Numbered from the stretch's first letter, positions 1 to 6,032 are shown. The stretch is 16,804 bases of DNA from an uncultured Clostridia bacterium (GCA_944391635.1 CALXUL010000280.1:1-16804); one strand, 5' to 3'. A program made the numbers and translations. The notes: a model not told the origin generated them from the sequence alone.

Positions 1-723
1 GATATGGACAGCAAAACGCTGCTTGAATCACAAAGACGCAGTATGATAGAATGCAATAACCCTGATGTTGTTACAGTAAGCGAGATTGAGCAGTCAGAAC
101 GCGGATTTTATTTTACCGCAAGCGACAGCGTATCCTCGGTAAGAGAGGAAGTTTTTCAACAAAACGGGTATGTGTATCTTGTAACGGTATATATTTCGTT
201 ATATACGGATGAGGATATAGAACTCGGATATGAAGAGGACGCGGCGGAAAAAATAATAAAAAGTATTTCCTGCGGCGTACTTGGCAGCACAGATTTTTCC
301 GGCAGAATATATATTGAAGAGCCGCAGGGCATTATGGATAGCCAATCCGGCGAATATGTGAGCTTTGACTATCCTATTTCATGGCTAATATATAATGACA
401 GTTATTTTTATGATGAAGGTTATAACCTTGGAAGAGGAAATATGACTATAACGATAGGTGCGTATGAGGCGGGATATGAGAATAATGCTGAGCTGGAGGA
501 GTATTTGAAAAAGTACACAGAGTCGGCTATTGATAGTGTAAAAATAGGCGATTACAGCTTTTTCCATTATATTGATAAAGATGAAGAAAAATATACCGAA
601 ACGTATACAATGGCAAAAGGCGGAATGGTGTACGAGGCAGAGTTTAGTTATGATGAAGCATCGAAAAATTCTGCTGCGTTTGAAGAGGCGGAAAAGATTA
701 TAAACAGTATAAAAATTAAATAG
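1..723 (+). CDS. Unrecognised protein with two similar halves (5'-partial)
   Basis: The reading frame is open from base 1, so the gene most likely begins upstream; the first in-window Met codon is at base 4 and has no visible ribosome binding site. I do not recognise the family with certainty. The visible 240 residues seem to hold two related halves. The first ends near residue 88 with AEKIIKSI and the second ends at the C-terminus with AEKIINSIKIK. The second half starts with a YVSFDYPISW segment, the pattern seen at the beginning of PsbP/DcrB/Mog1-like alpha-beta domains, often found in secreted or lipid-anchored proteins. No membrane segment is visible in this part, so any signal sequence lies outside the window. 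The protein is acidic and rich in Tyr, Glu and Asp. Its stop is 16 bases before rhaM, so the two may be cotranscribed. The domain assignment is inference only. Confidence 0.75.
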   Translation, partial: DMDSKTLLESQRRSMIECNNPDVVTVSEIEQSERGFYFTASDSVSSVREEVFQQNGYVYLVTVYISLYTDEDIELGYEEDAAEKIIKSISCGVLGSTDFSGRIYIEEPQGIMDSQSGEYVSFDYPISWLIYNDSYFYDEGYNLGRGNMTITIGAYEAGYENNAELEEYLKKYTESAIDSVKIGDYSFFHYIDKDEEKYTETYTMAKGGMVYEAEFSYDEASKNSAAFEEAEKIINSIKIK

Positions 724-739
724 AAAGGGAGAGTTTAAA

Positions 740-1054
740 ATGATAAGAAAAGGATTTAAAATGAAGCTGTACGATAATATGGCACAGGAGTATGAAAAGC
801 GCCATAATGAGCTGTGGCCCGAGATGCGCGAAATGATTCACGAGTATGGAGGCAGGAACTATTCGATTTTCCTGGATAAGGAAACAAATGTGCTCTATGG
901 GTATATAGAAATCGAGTCGGAGGAACTGTGGGCAAAGAGCGCCGATACGCCGATTAACAGGAAATGGTGGGATTTTATGGCGGATATAATGGAAACCAAC
1001 CCGGATAACAGCCCGGTGTCGGTGGATTTACAGCCGGTATTCCATCTTGACTGA
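740..1054 (+). CDS. rhaM: L-rhamnose mutarotase RhaM
   Basis: This protein interconverts the alpha and beta anomers of L-rhamnose, feeding the beta form to rhamnose isomerase in the cytoplasm. At 104 residues it matches the usual family length exactly. The family signature is present throughout: an N-terminal MIRKGF, a YxxRHNxLWPEM segment containing the active-site Tyr18 and His22, an NYSIFLD strand, a tandem Trp pair (residues 76-77) and the NPDNSPVSVDLQPVFHL C-terminal segment. The start at 740 gives the canonical family N-terminus, and a purine-rich GAAAGGGAGAG lies just upstream. No other rhamnose gene (rhaA, rhaB, rhaD) is in the window, so it may serve a pathway encoded elsewhere or upstream. 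No convincing terminator follows it before the next promoter at 1159. Confidence 0.95.
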   Translation: MIRKGFKMKLYDNMAQEYEKRHNELWPEMREMIHEYGGRNYSIFLDKETNVLYGYIEIESEELWAKSADTPINRKWWDFMADIMETNPDNSPVSVDLQPVFHLD

Positions 1055-1158
1055 TACAAAAAAAGTTAAAATCCTGTCTTAAAATGTCTAATTGTGTACA
1101 AATTGTGCATAAACTATGTTATATTAATTAAGAATTTGTTAATAATCACAAAAGCTTA

Positions 1159-1187
1159 TTGACATTATAGGAAAAGTTTAGTAGTAT
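1159..1187 (+). promoter_or_regulatory. Sigma-A-type promoter for the small ORF at 1256
   Basis: The -35 box TTGACA (1159-1164) is separated by 17 bases from TAGTAT (1182-1187). Predicted transcription starts near 1194, about 60 bases before the small ORF. The -35 is a perfect consensus and the -10 differs at two positions. Confidence 0.6.
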
Positions 1188-1255
1188 TAAATTGAGCAAA
1201 GGGACCGGGGGAGGAAAAGACAGCAAAGGATATGTTTAGGACAGGAGGACAAAAA

Positions 1256-1432
1256 ATGAAGCCGGCAAATATAATGGTATTTGGAATGATGTTGGCATCT
1301 CTCTCGCAGACCCAGGCGTCAGCGTCGCCGGAGGGTGTGTTGCACACGACCGGACAGGAATTGCATGAAGCCAGTATACAGAATATGAATGATGTATTGC
1401 TTTTGACCGACGCAGGCGAGGAAGAAGAGTAA
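1256..1432 (+). CDS. Small orphan peptide, possibly secreted
   Basis: I do not recognise this 58-residue product. The ATG at 1256 is chosen because AGGAGG (1243-1248) sits 7 bases before it; an in-frame ATG at 1232 has a poorer site. The N-terminus (MKPANIMVFGMMLASLSQTQASAS) has a short hydrophobic core and an A-S-A stretch resembling a signal peptidase I site after residue 23. That would leave about 35 residues, rich in polar and acidic residues and ending in four Glu. It has no Cys, so a thioether or agrD-type cyclic peptide is unlikely by simple inspection. The ORF has its own promoter (1159-1187) and its own terminator (1440-1478), and so forms a monocistronic unit between rhaM and the ribosomal cluster. 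It could encode a secreted or signalling peptide, or the transcript could act as an RNA. Coding status rests on the ribosome binding site and unit layout only. Confidence 0.55.
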   Translation: MKPANIMVFGMMLASLSQTQASASPEGVLHTTGQELHEASIQNMNDVLLLTDAGEEEE

Positions 1433-1439
1433 ACGTAAA

Positions 1440-1480
1440 AAGCGTCCGCTAAGTAAAAAAACTTTGCGGACGCTTATATT
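1440..1480 (+). terminator. Intrinsic terminator after the small ORF
   Basis: A perfect 10-bp stem, AAGCGTCCGC (1440-1449) with GCGGACGCTT (1466-1475), encloses a 16-base A-rich loop and is followed by a short T-containing tract (TATATTATAT). It begins 7 bases after the small ORF's stop and separates that unit from the rpmG promoter. Confidence 0.8.
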
Positions 1481-1511
1481 ATATAAAATATAAAAAACTT
1501 TAAAAAAAACC

Positions 1512-1540
1512 TTGACATATAGGACAAACAATGGTAAAAT
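1512..1540 (+). promoter_or_regulatory. Promoter for the rpmG-secE-nusG cluster
   Basis: TTGACA (1512-1517), a 17-base spacer and TAAAAT (1535-1540) make a near-consensus vegetative promoter, as expected for ribosomal protein genes. Predicted transcription starts near 1547, giving a leader of roughly 85 bases before rpmG. Confidence 0.8.
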
Positions 1541-1557
1541 GATAGGGCTAAGGAATA

Positions 1558-1589
1558 GCCTCTTTTTTTTTGTGTACCAAAAAAGAGGC
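1558..1589 (+). promoter_or_regulatory. Hairpin in the rpmG leader
   Basis: GCCTCTTTTTT (1558-1568) can pair with AAAAAAGAGGC (1579-1589) around a short loop. The stem lies in the 5' untranslated region of rpmG, about 40 bases before the start codon. There is no T-run after it, so it is not a terminator. It may stabilise the transcript end or mediate regulation; this is inference. Confidence 0.45.
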
Positions 1590-1631
1590 AGGACCGTATG
1601 GATTTGATATGTTTACGGAGGTGTATCTAAA

Positions 1632-1781
1632 ATGAGAGTAAAGATAACATTGGCATGTTCTGAGTGCAAACAGAGAAACTACAATACTATGAAGAATAAA
1701 AAGAATGACCCGGATAGACTTGAAATGAACAAGTATTGCAGATTCTGCAGAAAGCACACTCTTCATAAGGAAACGAAGTAA
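1632..1781 (+). CDS. rpmG: 50S ribosomal protein L33
   Basis: This gene encodes the 49-residue ribosomal protein L33, a small zinc-ribbon protein of the large subunit near the E site. It starts MRVKITLACSEC and ends RKHTLHKETK, both typical of the family. Two CxxC pairs (Cys9/Cys12 and Cys36/Cys39) mark the zinc-binding form. A GGAGGTG ribosome binding site lies at 1617-1623. As in many Firmicutes it precedes secE and nusG, with 21 bases to secE; no tRNA-Trp gene lies between them here. Confidence 0.95.
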   Translation: MRVKITLACSECKQRNYNTMKNKKNDPDRLEMNKYCRFCRKHTLHKETK

Positions 1782-1802
1782 TAATTCGGGAGGGTAAAGT
1801 AA

Positions 1803-2027
1803 ATGGCAGAAACAAATAACACAATCCAGAAAAAAGGGATAGGCAAGTTCTTCCGTGAGGCAAAAAGCGAGCTTAAAAAAGTATCCTGGCCGAATAAAGA
1901 GCAGCTTATCCATAACACGCTTGTAATTCTGGTATTTATAATAATTACTACCATAATACTATCAGTGCTGGATTTGGGATTCGGAAAGGTATTCCAGTGG
2001 CTGACGTCAATTTCCTTTGGCGGCTGA
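1803..2027 (+). CDS. secE: Preprotein translocase subunit SecE
   Basis: SecE is the small essential subunit that clamps SecY in the membrane protein-conducting channel. At 74 residues with a single transmembrane segment it has the short Gram-positive form, not the three-helix form of E. coli. The conserved amphipathic cytosolic helix FFREAKSELKKVSWPNKEQ (about residues 16-34) comes before the hydrophobic span LVILVFIIITTIILSVLDLGF (about 40-60). A GGGAGGG ribosome binding site precedes it. It sits between rpmG and nusG (13-base gap), the standard arrangement. Confidence 0.96.
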   Translation: MAETNNTIQKKGIGKFFREAKSELKKVSWPNKEQLIHNTLVILVFIIITTIILSVLDLGFGKVFQWLTSISFGG

Positions 2028-2040
2028 TTGAGGTGAGGAT

Positions 2041-2565
2041 ATGGCAGAGGAAGCAAAGTGGTATGTTGCACACACATATTCCGGCTATGAGAATAAGGTA
2101 AAAGCCAATATAGAAAAATCCGTCGAGAACCGCGGTATGGAAAAATGGATTCAGAAAGTAGAAGTACCGATGGAGGATATTATCGAGGAAAAGGACGGAG
2201 AGGAGCGTACGGTAAAACGTAAGCTGTTCCCGGGATATGTAGTAATAAAAATGATAATGAACGATGAGTCATGGTATGTTGTGCGAAATACACGCGGAGT
2301 TACCGGCTTTGTCGGACCCGGCTCCAAGCCTGTACCGCTGTCGGATGAAGAAGTGGAAAAGATGGGCGTGGAAACGGCGCGCAGAGGCAGTATGGAGGTA
2401 GCCCTGGGCGATATGGTGGAGATAAAGTCGGGACCGATGGAAGGCTTTACCGGCAGAGTTTCCGATATAGACACACAGCGAAGAAAAGTTACCGTCATGG
2501 TATCAATGTTCGGGCGTGAAACACCTGCGGAAGTGGATTATTCGCAAATTTCACAGCTTGGATAA
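2041..2565 (+). CDS. nusG: Transcription termination/antitermination factor NusG
   Basis: NusG binds the RNA polymerase clamp, modulates pausing and couples transcription to translation or to Rho. The 174-residue length is typical. The N-terminal NGN domain (about residues 1-110) begins AEEAKWYVAHTYSGYENKV and contains LFPGYVVIKM and the WYVVRNTRGVTGFVG motif. The C-terminal KOW domain (about 123-174) contains GDMVEIKSGPMEGFTGRV and ends in a VDYSQISQL segment typical of NusG. The start has a GAGGTGAGG ribosome binding site at once upstream. It is followed by a 167-base leader before rplK, containing a likely L1-binding structure. Confidence 0.97.
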   Translation: MAEEAKWYVAHTYSGYENKVKANIEKSVENRGMEKWIQKVEVPMEDIIEEKDGEERTVKRKLFPGYVVIKMIMNDESWYVVRNTRGVTGFVGPGSKPVPLSDEEVEKMGVETARRGSMEVALGDMVEIKSGPMEGFTGRVSDIDTQRRKVTVMVSMFGRETPAEVDYSQISQLG

Positions 2566-2583
2566 TAAAAAAGAGTTCACCGT

Positions 2584-2608
2584 AAAACCTCGGAAAGAAA
2601 GGGGTTTT
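2584..2608 (+). other. Weak hairpin after nusG
   Basis: AAAACCTC (2584-2591) can pair with GGGGTTTT (2601-2608), including one G-T pair, around a 9-base loop. The following sequence (GCGTTGATAT) has no T-run, so it is unlikely to be an efficient terminator. It may be a processing site or partial attenuator between nusG and rplK. Confidence 0.35.
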
Positions 2609-2633
2609 GCGTTGATATATCCCTCTGGAAACA

Positions 2634-2689
2634 GTGGGAGGATATTTAATAAAAAGGAAGTTTTTATTGCAAATATCCGCAAAAACCAC
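2634..2689 (+). promoter_or_regulatory. Probable L1-binding mRNA site upstream of rplK
   Basis: The RNA can fold with an outer GTGG (2634-2637)/CCAC (2686-2689) helix, an asymmetric internal loop (GAG on one side, CGCAAAAA on the other), and a long inner stem. The inner stem is GATATTT (2641-2647) with AAATATC (2671-2677), then AATAAAAA (2648-2655) with TTTTTATT (2661-2668). This repeats the layout of helix 77 of 23S rRNA, the L1 site, where GUGGGAG faces a strand ending in CCAC. L1 autoregulation through such mimics is established for L11-L1 operons in many bacteria. That it works here is inference. A second motif of the same plan lies before rplA. Confidence 0.6.
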
Positions 2690-2732
2690 AATGGGATTAT
2701 ATTTGGTCCCAAATTTTTAGGAGGTGGCCGAA

Positions 2733-3158
2733 ATGGCACAGAAAATAGCAGGTTATATTAAATTGCAGATTCCCGCTGGGAAAGCAACTCCTGCGCCCCC
2801 GGTAGGACCGGCGCTCGGACAGCATGGTGTAAACATTATGCAGTTCACAAAGGAGTTTAATGAAAAGACAGCTAAGGACGCAGGGCTTATTATCCCTGTT
2901 GTAATAACCGTATATGCGGACCGTTCCTTCAGCTTTATCACCAAAACACCCCCCGCAGCAGTCCTTCTTAAAAAGGCTTGCAAGATAGAAAGCGGATCGG
3001 GCGTACCTAACAAAACCAAGGTTGCGACTATTTCAAAAGACGACCTTCGCGCTATTGCAGAGCAGAAAATGCCTGACTTAAACGCAGCAAGCGTTGAAGC
3101 GGCAATGAGTATGATTGCTGGTACCGCAAGAAGTATGGGTATTGTTGTAGGAGATTGA
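2733..3158 (+). CDS. rplK: 50S ribosomal protein L11
   Basis: L11 forms, with 23S rRNA, the GTPase-associated centre at the base of the L12 stalk. The start is placed at the ATG at 2733 and not at the in-frame GTG at 2724, because AGGAGG (2719-2724) is then 8 bases away; the GTG overlaps that site. The resulting 141 residues match the family length. The N-terminal domain shows IKLQIPAGKATPAPPVGPALGQHGVNIMQF. This proline-rich segment binds thiostrepton-type antibiotics. The C-terminal RNA-binding domain ends GTARSMGIVV. The next gene, rplA, follows after a 59-base spacer that itself contains an L1-like RNA motif. Confidence 0.97.
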   Translation: MAQKIAGYIKLQIPAGKATPAPPVGPALGQHGVNIMQFTKEFNEKTAKDAGLIIPVVITVYADRSFSFITKTPPAAVLLKKACKIESGSGVPNKTKVATISKDDLRAIAEQKMPDLNAASVEAAMSMIAGTARSMGIVVGD

Positions 3159-3171
3159 TAAGGTAAAATAA

Positions 3172-3202
3172 GTGGGAGAGACTAAAAGTCCCGATTAACC
3201 AC
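3172..3202 (+). promoter_or_regulatory. Probable L1-binding mRNA site upstream of rplA
   Basis: GTGG (3172-3175) pairs with CCAC (3199-3202). Inside, GACT (3180-3183) pairs with AGTC (3187-3190) around a 3-base loop, leaving the asymmetric internal loop GAGA opposite CCGATTAA. The GTGGGAG and CCAC strands are the same as in the structure before rplK, while the inner stem has a different sequence, so the shared part is the putative L1 contact. The site ends 4 bases before the AGGAGG of rplA, so bound L1 could block initiation. Confidence 0.65.
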
Positions 3203-3217
3203 ATAAGGAGGAAAAAA

Positions 3218-3910
3218 ATGTTTAGAGGTAAAAAATACCGCGACAGCGAAAAATTAGTAGATAAAAGCCGTCAGTATGACCCGGAAGAAGCATTGGAACT
3301 GGCTGTTAAAACAGCAAAGGCAAAGTTTGATGAAACTGTTGAAGCGCATATTAAGCTTGGCGTTGACTCAAGACACGCAGACCAGCAGGTTCGTGGAGCA
3401 ATTGTTCTGCCGCACGGAACCGGTAAAACAGCTAAGGTTTTGGTATTCGCTAAGGGCGCAAAGGCTGATGAGGCACAGGCAGCCGGCGCAGATTATGTCG
3501 GCGAAATGGAATTGGTAACAAAAATCCAGAGTGAAAACTGGTTTGATTTTGACGTAGTTGTTGCAACTCCGGATATGATGGGTGTTGTAGGACGTTTGGG
3601 TAAGGTTCTCGGACCTAAAGGTTTGATGCCGTCACCAAAAGCCGGTACAGTTACAATGGATGTTACCAAAGCAGTTAACGAGATTAAAGCTGGTAAGATT
3701 GAATACCGTCTTGATAAGACAAATATTATTCACTGCCCGATAGGCAAGGCATCATTTGGTAAAGAGAAGCTTAGCGAGAACTTCTCAGCGCTTATGGGTG
3801 CTATCATCAAGGCAAAGCCGGCTGCTGCTAAGGGTCAGTATTTAAGAAGCGTTGTAGTTTCTTCAACAATGGGACCTGGAATCAAGGTTAACGGCGCAAA
3901 GCTTGGTTAA
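3218..3910 (+). CDS. rplA: 50S ribosomal protein L1
   Basis: L1 is the head of the mobile stalk that moves deacylated tRNA out of the E site, and in many bacteria it represses its own operon by binding the mRNA. The 230-residue protein is of usual length. Visible family signatures include the N-terminal YDPEEALELAVKTAKAKFDETVEAHIKLGVD, the GAIVLPHGTGK loop (domain I-II boundary), the DVVVATPDMMGVVGRLGKVLGPKGLMP stretch in domain II, and the C-terminal SSTMGPGIKVN. An AGGAGG ribosome binding site (3206-3211) gives good spacing to the ATG at 3218. Directly upstream lies a structure that resembles the L1 site on 23S rRNA. After rplA a fresh promoter at 3929 starts the rplJ transcript. Confidence 0.97.
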   Translation: MFRGKKYRDSEKLVDKSRQYDPEEALELAVKTAKAKFDETVEAHIKLGVDSRHADQQVRGAIVLPHGTGKTAKVLVFAKGAKADEAQAAGADYVGEMELVTKIQSENWFDFDVVVATPDMMGVVGRLGKVLGPKGLMPSPKAGTVTMDVTKAVNEIKAGKIEYRLDKTNIIHCPIGKASFGKEKLSENFSALMGAIIKAKPAAAKGQYLRSVVVSSTMGPGIKVNGAKLG

Positions 3911-3928
3911 GCTTTTAAAAAAATAATA

Positions 3929-3957
3929 TTGACTTTCAATTTTGGCTGTGATATAAT
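3929..3957 (+). promoter_or_regulatory. Promoter for rplJ-rplL
   Basis: TTGACT (3929-3934), a 17-base spacer and a perfect TATAAT (3952-3957) form a strong promoter just downstream of the rplA stop. It would start transcription near 3964, at the beginning of the L10 leader, so rplJ and rplL can be expressed separately from the upstream genes. Confidence 0.8.
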
Positions 3958-3963
3958 AGCCAA

Positions 3964-4077
3964 GTTGGAATATATCCGTAGACAGCAGGCAAAAAGATAA
4001 GACCTGCCGAGGGTGTTATTTAGTATAGATTACTAATGGCTCTTTTCGTCTATGGAAAAGAGCCTTTCTTTATTTTT
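3964..4077 (+). ncRNA. L10 leader (L10(L12)-binding attenuator)
   Basis: The sequence between the promoter and rplJ has the features of the L10 leader family. The conserved core CCGTAGACAGCAGG (3976-3989) pairs with CCTGCCGAGG (4003-4012), and an intrinsic terminator follows: GGCTCTTTT (4038-4046) pairs with AAAAGAGCC (4056-4064), then a T-rich tract (TTTCTTTATTTTT). In Firmicutes, L10 bound to L12 recognises the kink-turn core and represses rplJ-rplL. Here the terminator suggests premature transcription termination as the output. Family membership is seen directly in sequence; the mechanism is taken from the family. Confidence 0.88.
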
Positions 4078-4120
4078 GGAAAGAAAGGCGTTTTGGGAAA
4101 AATAACAGGAGGTGACTAAA

Positions 4121-4771
4121 ATGCCGAGCGAAAAAGTTTTGGAAGCTAAAAAAGCACAGGTTGCTGAAATAGTGGAAACTTTGAAAAGCAGCACTACGGG
4201 AGTCCTTGTGGATTACAGAGGTCTGACAGTAGAAGAAGACACAAAGCTCAGAAACGATTTGCGTGCAGCAGGTGTTAAATACTTTGTAGTAAAGAACACA
4301 TTGCTTCGCTTAGCGGCAAACCAGGTAGGTCTTGAGGAACTTGACAGTATCCTTCACGGCCCGACAGCCCTTGCGGTATCCGAGGATCCGGTTGCTCCGG
4401 CAAAAGTAATTTCGGAGTTCGCAAAGGACAATGAAAAGATGGAGATTAAGTCAGGTTTTATGGACGGAAAGGTAATTACCTTAGACGAGATAAAACAGCT
4501 TGCAAAAACTCCGTCAATGGAAACTCTTATTGCAAAGATTATGGGCAGCTTGAATTCGCCGATTTCCGGTCTTGCAAGATTGCTTAGCACGATCGTAGAC
4601 GGCGGTGTAGAAATAGCTGACCTTATTGCAAAGAAGAACGGTGAGAAAACAGAAGAAGAGCCTGTCGCAGAGGCACAGCCTGCAGAAGAAGCAGCACCGG
4701 CTGAAGAAAGTGCGGCAGAAGAAGCTGCTCCTGCCGAAGAAGCAGCTGACGCACCCGCGGATGCGGAATAA
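4121..4771 (+). CDS. rplJ: 50S ribosomal protein L10 with extended acidic tail
   Basis: L10 anchors the L12 dimers to the ribosomal stalk and is the repressor acting on its own leader. The ATG at 4121 is 8 bases after AGGAGG (4107-4112); the in-frame GTG at 4112 overlaps that site and is rejected. The globular N-terminal domain includes VDYRGLTVEEDTKLRNDLRAAGVKYFVVKNTLLRLA and HGPTALAVSEDPVAPAK. The helix that binds L12 lies around residues 135-165. The 216-residue product is about 45-50 residues longer than the usual 165-175. The excess is a C-terminal Ala/Glu/Pro-rich stretch with repeated PAEEA motifs. Such tails occur in some Clostridia; their function is not known to me. rplL follows after 35 bases. 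Confidence 0.96.
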   Translation: MPSEKVLEAKKAQVAEIVETLKSSTTGVLVDYRGLTVEEDTKLRNDLRAAGVKYFVVKNTLLRLAANQVGLEELDSILHGPTALAVSEDPVAPAKVISEFAKDNEKMEIKSGFMDGKVITLDEIKQLAKTPSMETLIAKIMGSLNSPISGLARLLSTIVDGGVEIADLIAKKNGEKTEEEPVAEAQPAEEAAPAEESAAEEAAPAEEAADAPADAE

Positions 4772-4806
4772 TCAAATAATTTTGACTATTTTAGGAGGAA
4801 ATAAAA

Positions 4807-5181
4807 ATGGCAGACGTAGCTAAGATTTTAGATGAAATTAAAGAGCTTAAGCTTCTTGAGGTAGCAGAGCTTGTTAAAATGATGGAAGAAGAATTTGGCG
4901 TAAGCGCAGCAGCACCGGTAATGGTAGCAGGCGCAGTAGCAGCAGACGGCGGCGCAGCAGCTGCTGAGCAGTCAGAGTTTGAGGTTGTTCTTGCAGACGC
5001 AGGCGCAGCCAAGCTTGGTGTAATCAAAGTTGTCAGAGAGCTTACAGGTCTTGGTCTTAAGGAAGCAAAAGCACTCGTTGACGAAGCTCCGAAGTCACTT
5101 AAGACTGGCGTAGCAAAAGAAGAGGCTGAAGCTATGAAGGCTAAGCTTGAAGAAGCAGGCGCAAAGGTAGAATTGAAGTAA
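4807..5181 (+). CDS. rplL: 50S ribosomal protein L7/L12
   Basis: L7/L12 forms the flexible stalk that recruits and activates translational GTPases. At 124 residues it is full length. The N-terminal dimerisation domain includes ILDEIKELKLLEVAELVKMMEEEFGV. An Ala/Gly-rich hinge follows (about residues 36-55). The C-terminal domain holds the conserved KLGVIKVVRELTGLGLKEAKALVDEAPKSLKTGVAKEEAEAMKAKLEEAGAKVELK. A strong AGGAGG (4793-4798) precedes the ATG. No convincing intrinsic terminator follows; the hairpin at 5207-5229 lacks a T-tail, so transcription may continue into yceD and rpmF. rpoB, the usual next gene, is missing. Confidence 0.97.
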   Translation: MADVAKILDEIKELKLLEVAELVKMMEEEFGVSAAAPVMVAGAVAADGGAAAAEQSEFEVVLADAGAAKLGVIKVVRELTGLGLKEAKALVDEAPKSLKTGVAKEEAEAMKAKLEEAGAKVELK

Positions 5182-5206
5182 TTGCCTTAAATCGCAAAAA
5201 GGTGTT

Positions 5207-5229
5207 TGTCCGGTTTATTTTTCCGGGCA
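5207..5229 (+). other. Hairpin between rplL and yceD
   Basis: TGTCCGG (5207-5213) can pair with CCGGGCA (5223-5229), including one G-T pair, around a T-rich 9-base loop. No T-run follows the stem, so it is not a standard terminator. It may be an RNA processing or partial attenuation site in the rplL-yceD junction. Confidence 0.35.
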
Positions 5230-5274
5230 TAAGACCGTGCTGTTCTCTTAAAGACGCTTAAATTGGTGAGAATT

Positions 5275-5790
5275 ATGATTTTGGATTTATCGGAAATAAT
5301 AAAAAATGAAGAATCAAAGATTTCCTTTGACGGAAAGCTTGACGTACAAAGCGTAGAGTTTATGGGGGAAGAATATATTTTCCCGGAGCCGTTGTATGTA
5401 AAAGGCGAAGTCCGCAACAACTCCAAGAATTTGGAGTTGACCGGAGAAGTTACCGGTAAGGTATCGGTGAGCTGTGCAAGATGTGCAAAGCCGTTTGATG
5501 CTGATGTACGGTACCGGATTAAGGAAATTCTTGTCCGCGAGGACGGTCAGGTTGCCTCTGATTCTGATGCTGTTTTTTATACCGGTTATGAAATAGATAT
5601 TACCGATATAGTAAAAAACGGATTTTTGATGAACATACCATCAAGGTATTTATGCCGTGAGGATTGTAAAGGTCTTTGCCCGCATTGCGGCAAGGATTTG
5701 AATGAAGGCGAATGTGACTGTGATTCTGAAGTGCAAGATCCGAGATGGGCGGCTTTAGCAGAAATTTTAAAGGATACAACTACTGAATAG
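5275..5790 (+). CDS. yceD: DUF177 / YceD family protein
   Basis: This 171-residue protein belongs to the DUF177 (YceD) family, whose members are nearly always encoded next to rpmF and are implicated in 23S rRNA accumulation or large-subunit assembly. The evidence is position (14 bases before rpmF) and motifs. The central VSCARCAKPF (Cys67, Cys70) and a Cys-rich C-terminal region around residues 127-149, CREDCKGLCPHCGKDLNEGE, suggest one or two zinc sites. The C-terminus DPRWAALAEIL is characteristic. The start is chosen at the ATG at 5275, with GGTGAG 5 bases upstream; a TTG at 5263 would add four residues and has no better ribosome binding site. The exact molecular role is not established. 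Confidence 0.9.
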   Translation: MILDLSEIIKNEESKISFDGKLDVQSVEFMGEEYIFPEPLYVKGEVRNNSKNLELTGEVTGKVSVSCARCAKPFDADVRYRIKEILVREDGQVASDSDAVFYTGYEIDITDIVKNGFLMNIPSRYLCREDCKGLCPHCGKDLNEGECDCDSEVQDPRWAALAEILKDTTTE

Positions 5791-5804
5791 GAGGTGCGAT
5801 TGAG

Positions 5805-5990
5805 ATGGCAGTACCTAAGGGTAAAGTATCGAAATCAAGACGTGATAAAAGACGCGCTAACTGGAAGCTTTCTGTTCCCGGCATGGTGGAATGTCCGCAG
5901 TGTCATGAATGGAAGATGCCTCATAGAGTTTGCAAAGCTTGCGGTTACTATAACGGCAAGGAAGTTGTAAAGGTTGAGGCTGATAAATAA
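5805..5990 (+). CDS. rpmF: 50S ribosomal protein L32
   Basis: L32 is a small zinc-ribbon protein of the large subunit. The 61-residue sequence starts MAVPKGKVSKSRRDKRRANWKL, the invariant basic N-terminus. Four zinc ligands (Cys30, Cys33, Cys43, Cys46) lie in CPQCHEWKMPHRVCKACGYY. GAGGTG precedes the start. It is followed at once by a strong terminator, marking the end of the long plus-strand cluster. The yceD-rpmF pair is very common; fusion of it to the 3' end of rplJL is less so. In many bacteria fatty acid genes (plsX, fab) follow rpmF, but not here. Confidence 0.96.
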   Translation: MAVPKGKVSKSRRDKRRANWKLSVPGMVECPQCHEWKMPHRVCKACGYYNGKEVVKVEADK

Positions 5991-6003
5991 TTAGCGTATA
6001 TTT

Positions 6004-6032
6004 AAAAGGACGGAGAAATTCCGTCCTTTTTT
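6004..6032 (+). terminator. Terminator after rpmF
   Basis: AAAAGGACGGA (6004-6014) pairs perfectly with TCCGTCCTTTT (6020-6030) around a 5-base loop, and the T-run extends to 6032. This is a strong intrinsic terminator 13 bases after the rpmF stop. Confidence 0.92.

Noticed and set aside
1548..2077. Minus-strand frames over rpmG, secE and the start of nusG
   Set aside because: They oppose three firmly identified genes and are shadows of them.
2724..2732. GTG start for rplK
   Set aside because: The codon overlaps the AGGAGG ribosome binding site; ATG at 2733 gives the family length and correct spacing.
4112..4120. GTG start for rplJ
   Set aside because: It overlaps the ribosome binding site AGGAGG; ATG at 4121 is correctly spaced.
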